From Hyphomonadaceae bacterium UBA7672 (GTDB lineage Bacteria; Pseudomonadota; Alphaproteobacteria; Caulobacterales; Hyphomonadaceae): a stretch of 64,000 nucleotides of DNA. A model generated the notes under the pieces. The model searched no databases. It was not told the DNA's origin and was given only the letters and a program-made list of their open reading frames with translations. Location of the stretch: positions 248,001 to 312,000 of the forward strand of contig DLHI01000020.1 in the NCBI GenBank assembly GCA_002483135.1, given 5' to 3'. Both the position numbers and the translations under genes were made by a program. This document shows, in pieces, positions 7,692-15,457 of this stretch (position 1 is its first letter; every line of letters begins with the position of its first letter).

Positions 7692-8201
7692 ATGAAGGTT
7701 CCCGGTGGGGGCTCGGTGCTTGTGCCCGAGCCCTATAACCGCGTGCCCAGCTATCCGGCCTACGCCGAACGCGTCGCCGACAAGGTCCTGATCGGATACC
7801 GCAACTGGCGCTCAACAATGTCCGGCCATCCCGAATGCGACGGTATGATTGCAGTGGGCCTCGCCTCGAAATTCGAAAGCCTGCGCGCATTCATGCAGAC
7901 AAGCCGCGGCGGCCTTTCCATCCAGTGGAGCGCCGCTGATACGGTTCCGGGAACTGCGTGGACGTCGAACGAGCAGCGCTATCCGGTCGAGGACCGTGAA
8001 GGCGAAGATGGGCCCGAACTGGTCCAGCTGCTCGCGGTTCATCGATCGGGCTGGTTTGATGTCTATGACGATCCCGCTTTGATGTATGTTGCTAGCAGCC
8101 GCAGCAGCGTTCATGTCGCTGTGTGGATCAAGAACAAGCACGGCGGCGCGCGGCGCGCGGCTTCGCTGGTCCGCCGCATCGCAGCATCGTTCCGACACTG
8201 A
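7692..8201 (+). CDS. Unknown 169-residue protein
   Basis: A frame with strong third-position GC and no recognisable family. The protein has no membrane span. Its C-terminal part (VHVAVWIKNKHGGARRAASLVRRIAASFRH) is a basic amphipathic helix. Trp, Tyr and Arg are frequent, and the order of short strands suggests a small alpha/beta domain. It begins 26 bp after aqpZ with no clear Shine-Dalgarno, so it may be read from the aqpZ transcript. Codon bias argues that it is real, but the start is uncertain. Confidence 0.6.
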   Translation: MKVPGGGSVLVPEPYNRVPSYPAYAERVADKVLIGYRNWRSTMSGHPECDGMIAVGLASKFESLRAFMQTSRGGLSIQWSAADTVPGTAWTSNEQRYPVEDREGEDGPELVQLLAVHRSGWFDVYDDPALMYVASSRSSVHVAVWIKNKHGGARRAASLVRRIAASFRH

Positions 8202-8377
8202 ACGTACGCATCAGCGGAACTGTCTGAACACGCAACGACAAATCACGCGCGCGCCATTGCGCCGCCCGATCATCGCCCCATATCGGCATGCATGGATGCG
8301 GGCAGGGGGGGCGTTCAACGCCCGGCCCGATTGTCCTTTCAACGACAGGTCCGGCCTGAAGAATACGGGAGTTCGCT

Positions 8378-8554
8378 ATGGTCGAAACGCGCAACCTCGA
8401 AGCCGTCCAGCGTGACGAGCGCATGCTCATGTCCCGCCTGGTTGAGCGTCAGGGCCTTTCGCGTGAGGAGGCCCGAAAGACCGTGCACGAATATCGCGAA
8501 GGCAAGCGCGTCGAGATCGATCCGGCCCTGATGGAGGGCCTTGAGGCGATCTGA
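8378..8554 (+). CDS. 58-residue charged protein
   Basis: A short gene encoding 58 residues (MVETRNLEAVQRDERMLMSR and onward), very rich in Glu and Arg. It is predicted to be almost wholly helical, with a likely helix-turn-helix hairpin split at RQGLSREEAR. GGGAG lies six to seven bases before the ATG and codon use is host-like. The segment LSREEARKTVHEYREGKRV looks like a small UBA- or RNA-binding-type helical pair, but no family is assigned. A 176-bp upstream gap could hold its promoter. Confidence 0.65.
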   Translation: MVETRNLEAVQRDERMLMSRLVERQGLSREEARKTVHEYREGKRVEIDPALMEGLEAI

Positions 8555-8581
8555 TCGCCGCGCGTCATTGCCGATCAGCCG

Positions 8582-9238
8582 TCACACATCCTTCGCAGAA
8601 CGCGGCTCGCGCCACATCGCTTCCAGCGGTGGTCCCCCCGGCCCCGGCTCGAACAGCTTCATCCGCTCGAACCCGCGCGACCGGTAGAACCCCATATTGG
8701 CCGGGTTCGAGTTCTCGAGATAGCAGGGCAGGTGATCGCGATCGGCCGCCGCCAGAACCGGCGCCATCAGGGTCTTACCCAGCCCCTTGCCGCGCGCGGC
8801 CTTCCGCGTGCCGATGGTGAAGAGATAGAGGTGCGGCGCGGTCGGGTGTTCCTTCGCCATCGTTTCGGCTGCGGTGAGGCCGCGCTTTGCCGCGCCACGT
8901 GTGCCCTTTGTCGTTATGGCCGCCACGAGTCCCATCATGGACAGAAACGGAAGCTCCCGGTTTGCCGAGGAATGACACCACATCGTCGCGCCAGAATCCC
9001 CGCTGATGTGGCAGAAGCCACGCGGAAGATAGACGCTGCGCGCCAGCGTGCCGAACACCGACGCCATCGGTTTCGTGTTGCCGAAGATCCAGAGGTTCAC
9101 GGGATCCTCGGCGAATGCCTCTGCGGTGATCGCGCCGAGCTGGCGCCAGTCGTCGCGGCTGGCGGTGCTCATTCCCCTGGGCAGTTCGATTTTCGGAACC
9201 CCGGTCTCTCCAGCCCGCGCCATGTCCGACTCCCGCAT
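8582..9238 (-). CDS. GNAT-family N-acetyltransferase
   Basis: About 218 residues. The acetyl-CoA binding motif A is visible as LYLFTIGTRKAARGKGLGKTL, with the pyrophosphate loop R-x-x-G-x-G as RGKGLG, followed by the motif-B strand CYLENSNPANMGFYRSRGFE, which is typical of GNATs. The N-terminal half holds the acceptor-binding part and is not informative. Two starts are plausible: ATG 9238 (AGGA eight bases upstream) and ATG 9223 (GGGAG seven bases upstream). The acceptor is unknown. It is divergent from the esterase gene at 9333. Confidence 0.85.
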   Translation of the reverse strand: MRESDMARAGETGVPKIELPRGMSTASRDDWRQLGAITAEAFAEDPVNLWIFGNTKPMASVFGTLARSVYLPRGFCHISGDSGATMWCHSSANRELPFLSMMGLVAAITTKGTRGAAKRGLTAAETMAKEHPTAPHLYLFTIGTRKAARGKGLGKTLMAPVLAAADRDHLPCYLENSNPANMGFYRSRGFERMKLFEPGPGGPPLEAMWREPRSAKDV

Positions 9239-9332
9239 CTCTGATCCTGTCCCGCTATCATGCAGCGCGCGGCGGGGCCATTGTATGCCGGCGGGTCGCC
9301 GACTAGCTTTCATGAAGAAGCAGGATCGCCTC

Positions 9333-10316
9333 ATGCTTGAACCGTTCCCCGAACCAAGCGATGCGGAGATGGACCAGGTCCGCCGCATGAACGCACGCCT
9401 GCGCTGGGCGCCACGTTTCCGCGCGCCAACGCCACTCGGCCGCATGGTGATCCAGACCATGTTGGGCGCACAGACATTCTTTCCGGTCGGCCTCCGAGGT
9501 GTTGGCGTATCGACACAGCACATCACGCACATGGGACACGCGGTATCGCTGCGCATCCTGACGCCCGCGCGGGGTGAGGTGCGCGGCGTCTATATCGATT
9601 ATCACGGCGGTGGCTGGGCGATCGGTACGGCCGCCATGGATGATCTCGTCAACGCCGCCATCGTGCGAGAGACGGGCCTTGTGGTGGTCAGCGTCGACTA
9701 CACAACACTCCCCGACATCACGTTCGAGAACCAGATTGCGCAGGCGCACGCCGCTGCCGACTGTATGTTCGAGAATGCGGCGGCCGAGTTCAGCGCACAC
9801 AATCTCTTCATCGGCGGGGAATCCGCCGGCGCTCACCTTGCCGCCTGTGCGCTGCTGCGCCTGCGCGACAGCCGGGCCGACTTTGGACGCCTCAAGGGCG
9901 CGGTGCTGTTCTATGGGCCCTATGATCTCTCCGCCTCGCCAAGCGTGCGGAGCGCCACGCGCGACACGCTGGTGCTGGACGGACCGGCGATGGTTCCCGG
10001 CATTGCGAAACTGCTGCCGGATCGAGACGAGGCGGGCAGGCGTGCGCCGGACGTCTCGCCGCTCTATGCGGATCTCTCGCGCCTGCCGCCCGGGCTGCTT
10101 CTGTGTGGCGCCATCGACCCGCTGATCGACGACAGCCGCATGATGGCGGAACGCTGGAAGGCGCAGAGCGGCAACGCGAGGCTTATCGTGGTTCCCGAAA
10201 GCCCGCACGCCTTCAACCGTCTGCCGACGCGGCTTGCCGCGCGCACCAACGCTTTTGTTCGCGCCTGGCTACAACGTCGGCTGGCAGCGGCCAGTGCTGC
10301 TGTGGCGGCGGAGTAG
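9333..10316 (+). CDS. Alpha/beta hydrolase, hormone-sensitive-lipase family
   Basis: A protein of about 327 residues of the family-IV (HSL) esterase/lipase class. The oxyanion-hole motif HGGGW follows VYIDY, and the nucleophile elbow reads GGESAGAHLA with the catalytic Ser. The acid lies in the GAIDPLIDDS segment, and the His in VPESPHAFNRL completes the triad. It likely acts on short- or medium-chain esters in the cytosol. ATG 9333 has AGGA seven bases upstream; ATG 9312 is an in-frame alternative. It is followed 96 bp later by thyA. Confidence 0.88.
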   Translation: MLEPFPEPSDAEMDQVRRMNARLRWAPRFRAPTPLGRMVIQTMLGAQTFFPVGLRGVGVSTQHITHMGHAVSLRILTPARGEVRGVYIDYHGGGWAIGTAAMDDLVNAAIVRETGLVVVSVDYTTLPDITFENQIAQAHAAADCMFENAAAEFSAHNLFIGGESAGAHLAACALLRLRDSRADFGRLKGAVLFYGPYDLSASPSVRSATRDTLVLDGPAMVPGIAKLLPDRDEAGRRAPDVSPLYADLSRLPPGLLLCGAIDPLIDDSRMMAERWKAQSGNARLIVVPESPHAFNRLPTRLAARTNAFVRAWLQRRLAAASAAVAAE

Positions 10317-10412
10317 AGGAACTGAAGGTTCTCCACAGGCCCATCAACTTGCCATGCGGCGGGGCCGTGCGCATGACTTGGGTGAGCCAGAACGCGAATC
10401 GACCGGACAACC

Positions 10413-11207
10413 ATGCGCCAGTATCTCGATCTCCTGCAGGACATTCTCGACAACGGTGTCGACCGCGGCGACCGCACCGGAACCGGCACGCGCGGCGTGT
10501 TCGGCCGCCAGATGCGCTTCGACCTCGCGCAGGGCTTTCCCATGCTCACCACCAAGAAGCTGCACCTGCGCTCGATCATCGTGGAACTTTTGTGGTTCCT
10601 GCGGGGCGAGACCAATGTGAAATGGCTGCAGGAACGCGGCGTCTCCATCTGGGATGAGTGGGCAGACGACAACGGCGATCTTGGTCCGGTCTACGGCAAG
10701 CAATGGCGCAGCTGGGCAGCCCCCGATGGCCGCACCATCGATCAGATCACCTGGGTCCGTAACGAGATCATCCAGAACCCAAATTCCCGGCGCCTGGTCG
10801 TGTCGGCCTGGAACCCGGCCGATGTGGACAGCATGGCGCTGCCGCCATGCCACTGCCTGTTCCAGTTCTTTGTCGCGAACGGCAAGCTAAGCTGCCAACT
10901 TTACCAGCGCTCGGCCGACGTTTTCCTGGGCGTTCCTTTCAATATCGCATCCTACGCGCTGCTCACTGTCCTGATGGCCAAGGCGACGAAACTGGAGCCC
11001 GGCGAGTTCGTTCATTCCTTCGGCGACGTCCACCTCTACGCGAATCACTTCGATCAGGCGCGCCTGCAATTGCAGCGTCAGCCCAAGCCGCTGCCCCGCC
11101 TGCAGCTCAATCCCGCTAAATCCGACCTGTTCGGGTGGGATTACGAAGATTTCACGTTGCTCGACTACGCAGCGGACGCCCACATAAAGGCGCCTGTGGC
11201 GGTCTAG
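10413..11207 (+). CDS. thyA: Thymidylate synthase
   Basis: A 264-residue ThyA, the standard length for the E. coli type. It converts dUMP and methylene-tetrahydrofolate to dTMP and dihydrofolate. The active site is clear: MALPPCHCLFQF with nucleophile Cys146, the phosphate-binding RRLVVSAWNP, and the C-terminal tail ending in IKAPVAV, which closes over the substrate. DHFR, which recycles its folate product, is encoded 1.5 kb downstream on the same strand, separated by a lipoprotein gene and a minus-strand transporter gene. Confidence 0.98.
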   Translation: MRQYLDLLQDILDNGVDRGDRTGTGTRGVFGRQMRFDLAQGFPMLTTKKLHLRSIIVELLWFLRGETNVKWLQERGVSIWDEWADDNGDLGPVYGKQWRSWAAPDGRTIDQITWVRNEIIQNPNSRRLVVSAWNPADVDSMALPPCHCLFQFFVANGKLSCQLYQRSADVFLGVPFNIASYALLTVLMAKATKLEPGEFVHSFGDVHLYANHFDQARLQLQRQPKPLPRLQLNPAKSDLFGWDYEDFTLLDYAADAHIKAPVAV

Positions 11208-11491
11208 TTGTACACAACCGGCCGTTCGCACGTGCGGCATCACGGCTTGGTGTATCGTGAATGGATTCAAGCATTTCCATGCGCCAGGGTGGGCCATCGT
11301 TTTAGGGCCGTGCGAGGTGTCCTGGCGACGCCTTCTTCATGGGCAGGCTGACCGGCGAACTCGCACGCCCTCAAACTGACTGAATCGCAACAATTCAACA
11401 CCTTGTGCTTTTCGCGCTCTCGTCAGAATAACAGGCGCCGCTTGGAAAATGATCTTCCTTGCGGGTGTGATCCGTCGGAGGGATCTGATCC

Positions 11492-11749
11492 ATGTCGTTC
11501 AAAATGATCGCTGCTGTGGCTGCCTCGGCTGCCGCTCTCGCTCTCGCCGCTTGCGGCGAAGCTGCCAAACCTGCTGAAGAAGCTGCCCCGGCCGCCGCGC
11601 CGGAAGCTGCTGCCCCGGTCACGCCGGAAGCTGCCCCGGTGACCCCGGAAGCCGCCCCGGCCACCCCGGAAGCTGCCCCGGTTGAAGGCGCTGCCCCGGC
11701 TGCCCCGGCTGCCACGCCGGAAGCTGCTCCGGCTGCCCCGGCCCACTAA
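11492..11749 (+). CDS. Small Ala/Pro-rich repeat lipoprotein
   Basis: An 85-residue protein with a lipoprotein signal peptide (lipobox LAAC near residue 20), followed by a low-complexity tail made of near-identical PEAAP-x-T units and ending in PAAPAH. The DNA under the tail is a tandem run of imperfect 15-24 bp units rich in CCGGAAGCTGCC. GGAGG lies about ten bases upstream of the ATG. It would be an outer-membrane-anchored extended peptide, possibly a cell-wall spacer. The tail's repeats are prone to expansion. It has its own terminator and a 284-bp upstream gap in which I see only the ribosome site. Confidence 0.7.
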   Translation: MSFKMIAAVAASAAALALAACGEAAKPAEEAAPAAAPEAAAPVTPEAAPVTPEAAPATPEAAPVEGAAPAAPAATPEAAPAAPAH

Positions 11750-11792
11750 GGGCTTCTGGCTTAGCTGGAATCAAAACTCGCAAGAGTTGTGG

Positions 11793-11826
11793 AAAGGGCG
11801 GCCCCAACAGGCCGCCCTTTCTGTTT
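11793..11826 (+). terminator. Rho-independent terminator after the repeat lipoprotein
   Basis: An 11-bp perfect stem (AAAGGGCGGCC at 11793-11803 with GGCCGCCCTTT at 11810-11820) closes a six-base loop and is followed by CTGTTTCTG. The A/T flanks make it partly usable in both directions, but no minus-strand gene ends nearby. Confidence 0.8.
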
Positions 11827-11877
11827 CTGCAATTCGCCCTCTGCAATTCGCCCTGTTGTCGATTTGAGGGGACGGCC

Positions 11878-12567
11878 TCAGGCCGCCGCGGGATCGACCT
11901 CGCCCCGTTTCTCGCGCGCACGGATCATCGCCGAGACCACGACTGCGCCCACCATCTTTCCGAGGATGAAGAACACGAAGTTCGCCGCGTTGAACATCGT
12001 GCCGGGCGGATCGCCCAGATTCATCTGCCGCGCCAGGTCAGCGCCATACAGGAAGACTGTCGTGTCGATCGGCGAAGCTGCTGCGCTCGAGAGCAGGATT
12101 CGTGTGGAAAGCCTGTATTTGGTGAAGGTGTAGATCAGCCAGTCCACACTCTCCGAGATCGCAAAGGCAGTCGCCGAGGCGATCGCGATCACCGGCCACG
12201 AATAATAGAACGACCACGCAATCGCCAGCGCCATGAGTGCCAGGACCTTGTGGCCCATCTCGCGCTGTACGAAGTCGCGCAGGACGAACACCATCCCCGT
12301 CGCAATGGTCAGCGGGTTGAAGACGATCGGCGTCGCCGTGCCCAGATATGGCCCCAGCACTTCTGTGAGATTGATCTCGATCGCCGCGCTCTTGCCGAAG
12401 CTCCAGTTGAGGAGGGGAATGAGCGCGACATAGACATAAGCCCACGTCCGCCCCTGCAGGAACCAGATCAGCGTCCCCGTCGCGGCAAGACCCAGCAGCG
12501 CCAGCCATAGCTGGTCTGGTGCGCCATTCGTCAGCGCCCCGACAATCTCGTTCCAGACGGATTCCAT
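11878..12567 (-). CDS. VUT-family membrane transporter, likely queuosine precursor uptake
   Basis: A 229-residue integral membrane protein with about six helices. Its second half has the signature of the VUT (former YhhQ/DUF165) family: the membrane helix with SESVDWLIYTFTK, then the arginine and Ser of RLSTRILLSS and the Asp of PIDTTVFLYG. YhhQ-type members import queuosine precursors such as preQ0/preQ1. queF, which makes preQ1, is elsewhere in this window, but the two are not in one operon. Divergent from folA, sharing a promoter region of about 140 bp. Confidence 0.75.
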   Translation of the reverse strand: MESVWNEIVGALTNGAPDQLWLALLGLAATGTLIWFLQGRTWAYVYVALIPLLNWSFGKSAAIEINLTEVLGPYLGTATPIVFNPLTIATGMVFVLRDFVQREMGHKVLALMALAIAWSFYYSWPVIAIASATAFAISESVDWLIYTFTKYRLSTRILLSSAAASPIDTTVFLYGADLARQMNLGDPPGTMFNAANFVFFILGKMVGAVVVSAMIRAREKRGEVDPAAA

Positions 12568-12704
12568 CCGCGCCTGCTCCGACCCGCTTGCGCCAGCCGC
12601 CGAACGAGGTTCGACTGCCCAGCCACTTCATACGTCCCGTGCCAGCCTTTAGCGAGATAATCGTGCAAGCGTCCATCTTTCCTGACACACACGACCCAAT
12701 CGGC

Positions 12705-13205
12705 GTGCGCATCGTCGCCGCGATAGGCAGGCGGGGGGAGCTTGGCGTCAACAACATGCTGCTGTTCCGCCTGAAGGCGGACATGGCGAATTTCCGCCGC
12801 ATCACCGCGACAACGCCAATGCTGATGGGCCGCAAGACGTGGGACAGTTTCCCCAAACGTCCGCTGCCGGGCCGGCCGAACATCGTCGCGACCCGCAATC
12901 TCGACTTCATGGCGCCCGGCGCCCACGTCTATTCCAGCGTGCCGCCCGCGCTCGCCGCCGCCCGCGCCATGGCGGCGCTGGCTGGGGTCCCCGAGGTCTC
13001 CATCGTTGGCGGGGCCGATATCTATGCGGCCGCCCTTCCAGTCGCTACGCACATGACCCTCACCGAGGTCGACGCCGAACGGGAGGCCACCGTCTTCTTT
13101 CCGGACTTCGATAGGGCAGAGTGGCGCGAAACGTCCGCAGTCCGCATCGAAGCCGACGCGAAGAATGAGTGCGCTTTCGTGATCCGCGAACTGGAGCGGC
13201 GTTGA
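12705..13205 (+). CDS. folA: Dihydrofolate reductase
   Basis: About 166 residues of a DHFR, reducing dihydrofolate to tetrahydrofolate with NADPH. The N-terminal strand VRIVAAIGRRGELGVNN, LLFRLKADMANFRRIT, the NADPH-binding MLMGRKTWDSFP, RPNIVATR and VSIVGGADIYAAAL are all in order. The usual substrate-binding acid is not at the most common position: the helix reads LKADMANF, with Asp available. GTG 12705 best fits the family N-terminus; GTG 12663 would add 14 residues. Neither has a strong ribosome site. Confidence 0.9.
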   Translation: MRIVAAIGRRGELGVNNMLLFRLKADMANFRRITATTPMLMGRKTWDSFPKRPLPGRPNIVATRNLDFMAPGAHVYSSVPPALAAARAMAALAGVPEVSIVGGADIYAAALPVATHMTLTEVDAEREATVFFPDFDRAEWRETSAVRIEADAKNECAFVIRELERR

Positions 13206-13283
13206 CCGCAGCGTGCTATTCGCGCGCAACGCTTTCCTAGGTACGCAGCGCAGTCTACCGTGTTTCGCCGAACGGAGACTCCG

Positions 13284-15014
13284 ATGCGTGAACGTCTTGC
13301 CCCTCTCGCCATGCTGGCGACTGCAGCCTGCGCCACGGGGGCGGCTGTCGTCACGCCGGTCACCAGCCTCGCCCCGCCGCTGGAAGCGTCGGTGGAAACG
13401 CTGCTCGCCACGGCTGCGCTGTGCTCGGCCGAGGAGTCGGGGCTTGCCGCTCCCACGCCTGACCTGAAGCTTGCGGACGGCATGGGCACGGGCGGCTTCA
13501 AGATCGACACGACTAACCCGGAAGCGCAGGCCTGGTTCAACTACGGCCTCGCGCTCAGCCACGCTTTCTACCACCAGGACGTGAAGGCCGCGATGAGGCG
13601 GGCGGTTGAACTCGATCCGTCCTGCTCGATGTGCGCGTGGGGCGAAGCGTGGGGCCTCGGACCCACGCTCAACTACGGCATTGACGAGGACGACCGGAAA
13701 CTGGCGCTGGCCGCCGCCCTGCGCGCGCAAACGCTGGCCAAACCCGGCGATGCGCTGGCCCGCCGTCTCGCCGATGCGATGGTCGCTCGCTATGCCGAGC
13801 CCCCAGCCGCTGCCGAACAGCAGGCTGGCGCGAAGGCGGGGGAGGCCGGCGTCGTCGCCGAAGAGACCAGCACCGAACCGGTCTTTGCCGACACGCTTGC
13901 GAAGATCGCAGCTGATTATCCCGACAGGGTCGAGCTGTCCGTGCTCGCCGCGCACAGCCTGATGATGGCCTCCAGCGAGGAAGAGCCCGAGCGCCTCAAG
14001 GCCGCGCTCGTCATCCTCGAAGCCGTGTTGAGGGATCATCCCGACGATACAGGTGCGATCCACTACTACATTCACGCCACCGAGTTCGACGGCCGCGCCG
14101 AAGATGCGCTGCCCTATGCCAAGCGACTTGGCGACCTCGCGCCAATGGCTAGCCACCTTGTTCATATGCCCGCGCACACCTTCTTCAGAGCGGGGCTCTA
14201 CCAGGAAGCGGCCGTGGTGAATGCCAAGGCGATCGAAACCGACGCTGCCTGGATGGCCGGGGGCGGCGACCCGCGTCCGCCCATGCTCGATAACTTTCCG
14301 ATGCCGATGTACTACTCGCACAACCTCGCCTTTGGTCTTGCCGGCGCGATGATGTCCGGCGATGGCGAGCTGGCGCTGCGCTATTTCGAGCACGCCACGA
14401 AAGCCTATCCCGAGACTGGCGAGAAGATGCGCTTCGATCCGACGCCGCGCACCTACGTCGCGCTCGCGCGCTATGCACCCGACAGGATGCTCGCACTCGC
14501 GCCCAGTTCGCGCGACGACGACAAGTTCCGCGCCTACCACGCTTATGGCCGTGGCGAGGCGCTGTTGCAGAAGGGCGACGCCGCCGGCGCGCGCATCGAA
14601 CTCGAAAAACTGCGCAAGGTGTCCGGCGATGATGTCGAGGCCCTGGTCGCCATCGCCGTGCTTGAAGGGCGTCTCGCCATGGCCGAGGGGAACCCTCGTG
14701 CCGCCATCGCAACCTTCGCCAGGGGCGCGGCCCTGCAGGAGGCCGAATTCGGCGGCTGGATGGATCCGCCGGACTGGTGGTACCCGCTTCGCCGCTCGCT
14801 CGCCGCGGCATACCTGAAGTCCGGAGACTTCGCGAAGGCGGAGACCGAGGCGTCTGCCTCGCTGGAGGCGTGGAAGCACGACCCGCTGGCGCTATGGGTG
14901 CTTGGCCGAGCCCAGTACGGCCTTGGCCGGGCCGGGGAGGGAGCTGCGACCCTCGCGGAGGCCCGCAAACTGTGGCGCGGGGACTTCGATTCGATCACCG
15001 CGGAAGCGATCTGA
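13284..15014 (+). CDS. Secreted TPR-repeat protein
   Basis: A 576-residue protein with an N-terminal export signal (MRERLAPLAMLATAACA, possibly a lipoprotein signal at AAC). The mature protein is a solenoid of tetratricopeptide-like helical pairs, visible in NPEAQAWFNYGLALSHAFYH, AMRRAVELDPSCSMCAWGEA, VELSVLAAHSLMMASSEEEP and many ALAIYF-type helices. Conserved sections such as HYYIHATEFDGRAEDALPYA and LVHMPAHTFFRAGLYQEAA are typical of a family of uncharacterised periplasmic TPR proteins in alphaproteobacteria. GGAG stands six to seven bases before ATG 13284. Function unknown; TPRs usually scaffold protein contacts. Confidence 0.8.
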   Translation: MRERLAPLAMLATAACATGAAVVTPVTSLAPPLEASVETLLATAALCSAEESGLAAPTPDLKLADGMGTGGFKIDTTNPEAQAWFNYGLALSHAFYHQDVKAAMRRAVELDPSCSMCAWGEAWGLGPTLNYGIDEDDRKLALAAALRAQTLAKPGDALARRLADAMVARYAEPPAAAEQQAGAKAGEAGVVAEETSTEPVFADTLAKIAADYPDRVELSVLAAHSLMMASSEEEPERLKAALVILEAVLRDHPDDTGAIHYYIHATEFDGRAEDALPYAKRLGDLAPMASHLVHMPAHTFFRAGLYQEAAVVNAKAIETDAAWMAGGGDPRPPMLDNFPMPMYYSHNLAFGLAGAMMSGDGELALRYFEHATKAYPETGEKMRFDPTPRTYVALARYAPDRMLALAPSSRDDDKFRAYHAYGRGEALLQKGDAAGARIELEKLRKVSGDDVEALVAIAVLEGRLAMAEGNPRAAIATFARGAALQEAEFGGWMDPPDWWYPLRRSLAAAYLKSGDFAKAETEASASLEAWKHDPLALWVLGRAQYGLGRAGEGAATLAEARKLWRGDFDSITAEAI

Positions 15015-15457
15015 ATCGGCATACCGGGTTTCGGAAACTGCCCAGTGCCGGGCTCGCGAGCTCCACTTTACGTTCACGGAAGCAAAAATATTTTTCCGCG
15101 GGTGTTTGCGCACACGCTCGCTGCGGCGCGATAAAGTGGCGTCTCGCTCAACAATGCCAACCGCTTAGGATTGTTGCCCTTACGTACATCTTCCGCAGCG
15201 TCCTTTTGGGCAATCACGGATAAGTGAGGTAGTGCCGCTGCGACAACTTGGACGCTGCAATCCATGGTGCGCTGCACTTTCAACCAGCCATACCTCGGTT
15301 CTTAGCCTGCTCAGGGCTCCCCAGCGGCGCCGTTGACGCGGCGTTGAAGCAACTCTCAGGATCACTACTGCGCGAGCCGTTCATGCCGGCAGCGCGCGGG
15401 CGTCACACACAGAGACAGGACGCCTCGGGAGGATCGCTGACAGGGAGGACGCGTCGA
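15015..15457 (+). other. 443-bp intergenic region before the TonB receptor
   Basis: No gene is supported here. It holds an AT-rich tract with a 12-bp perfect palindrome AAAAATATTTTT (15084-15095), just before a GTGT/ACAC inverted repeat. The rest is unremarkable. It presumably carries the promoter of the receptor gene, but I cannot name a -35/-10 pair with confidence. Confidence 0.5.

Noticed and set aside
11395..11746. Gly/Arg- or Ala-rich minus-strand frames over the repeat lipoprotein
   Set aside because: They reflect the repeat's composition; only the plus frame has a ribosome site, lipobox and terminator.
12531..14879. A 782-codon minus-strand frame
   Set aside because: Shadow of folA and the TPR gene; Arg-rich, no domain.
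15248..15457. Extending the TonB receptor by 70 codons
   Set aside because: The good ribosome site and signal peptide begin at 15458; the upstream part has no signal features.
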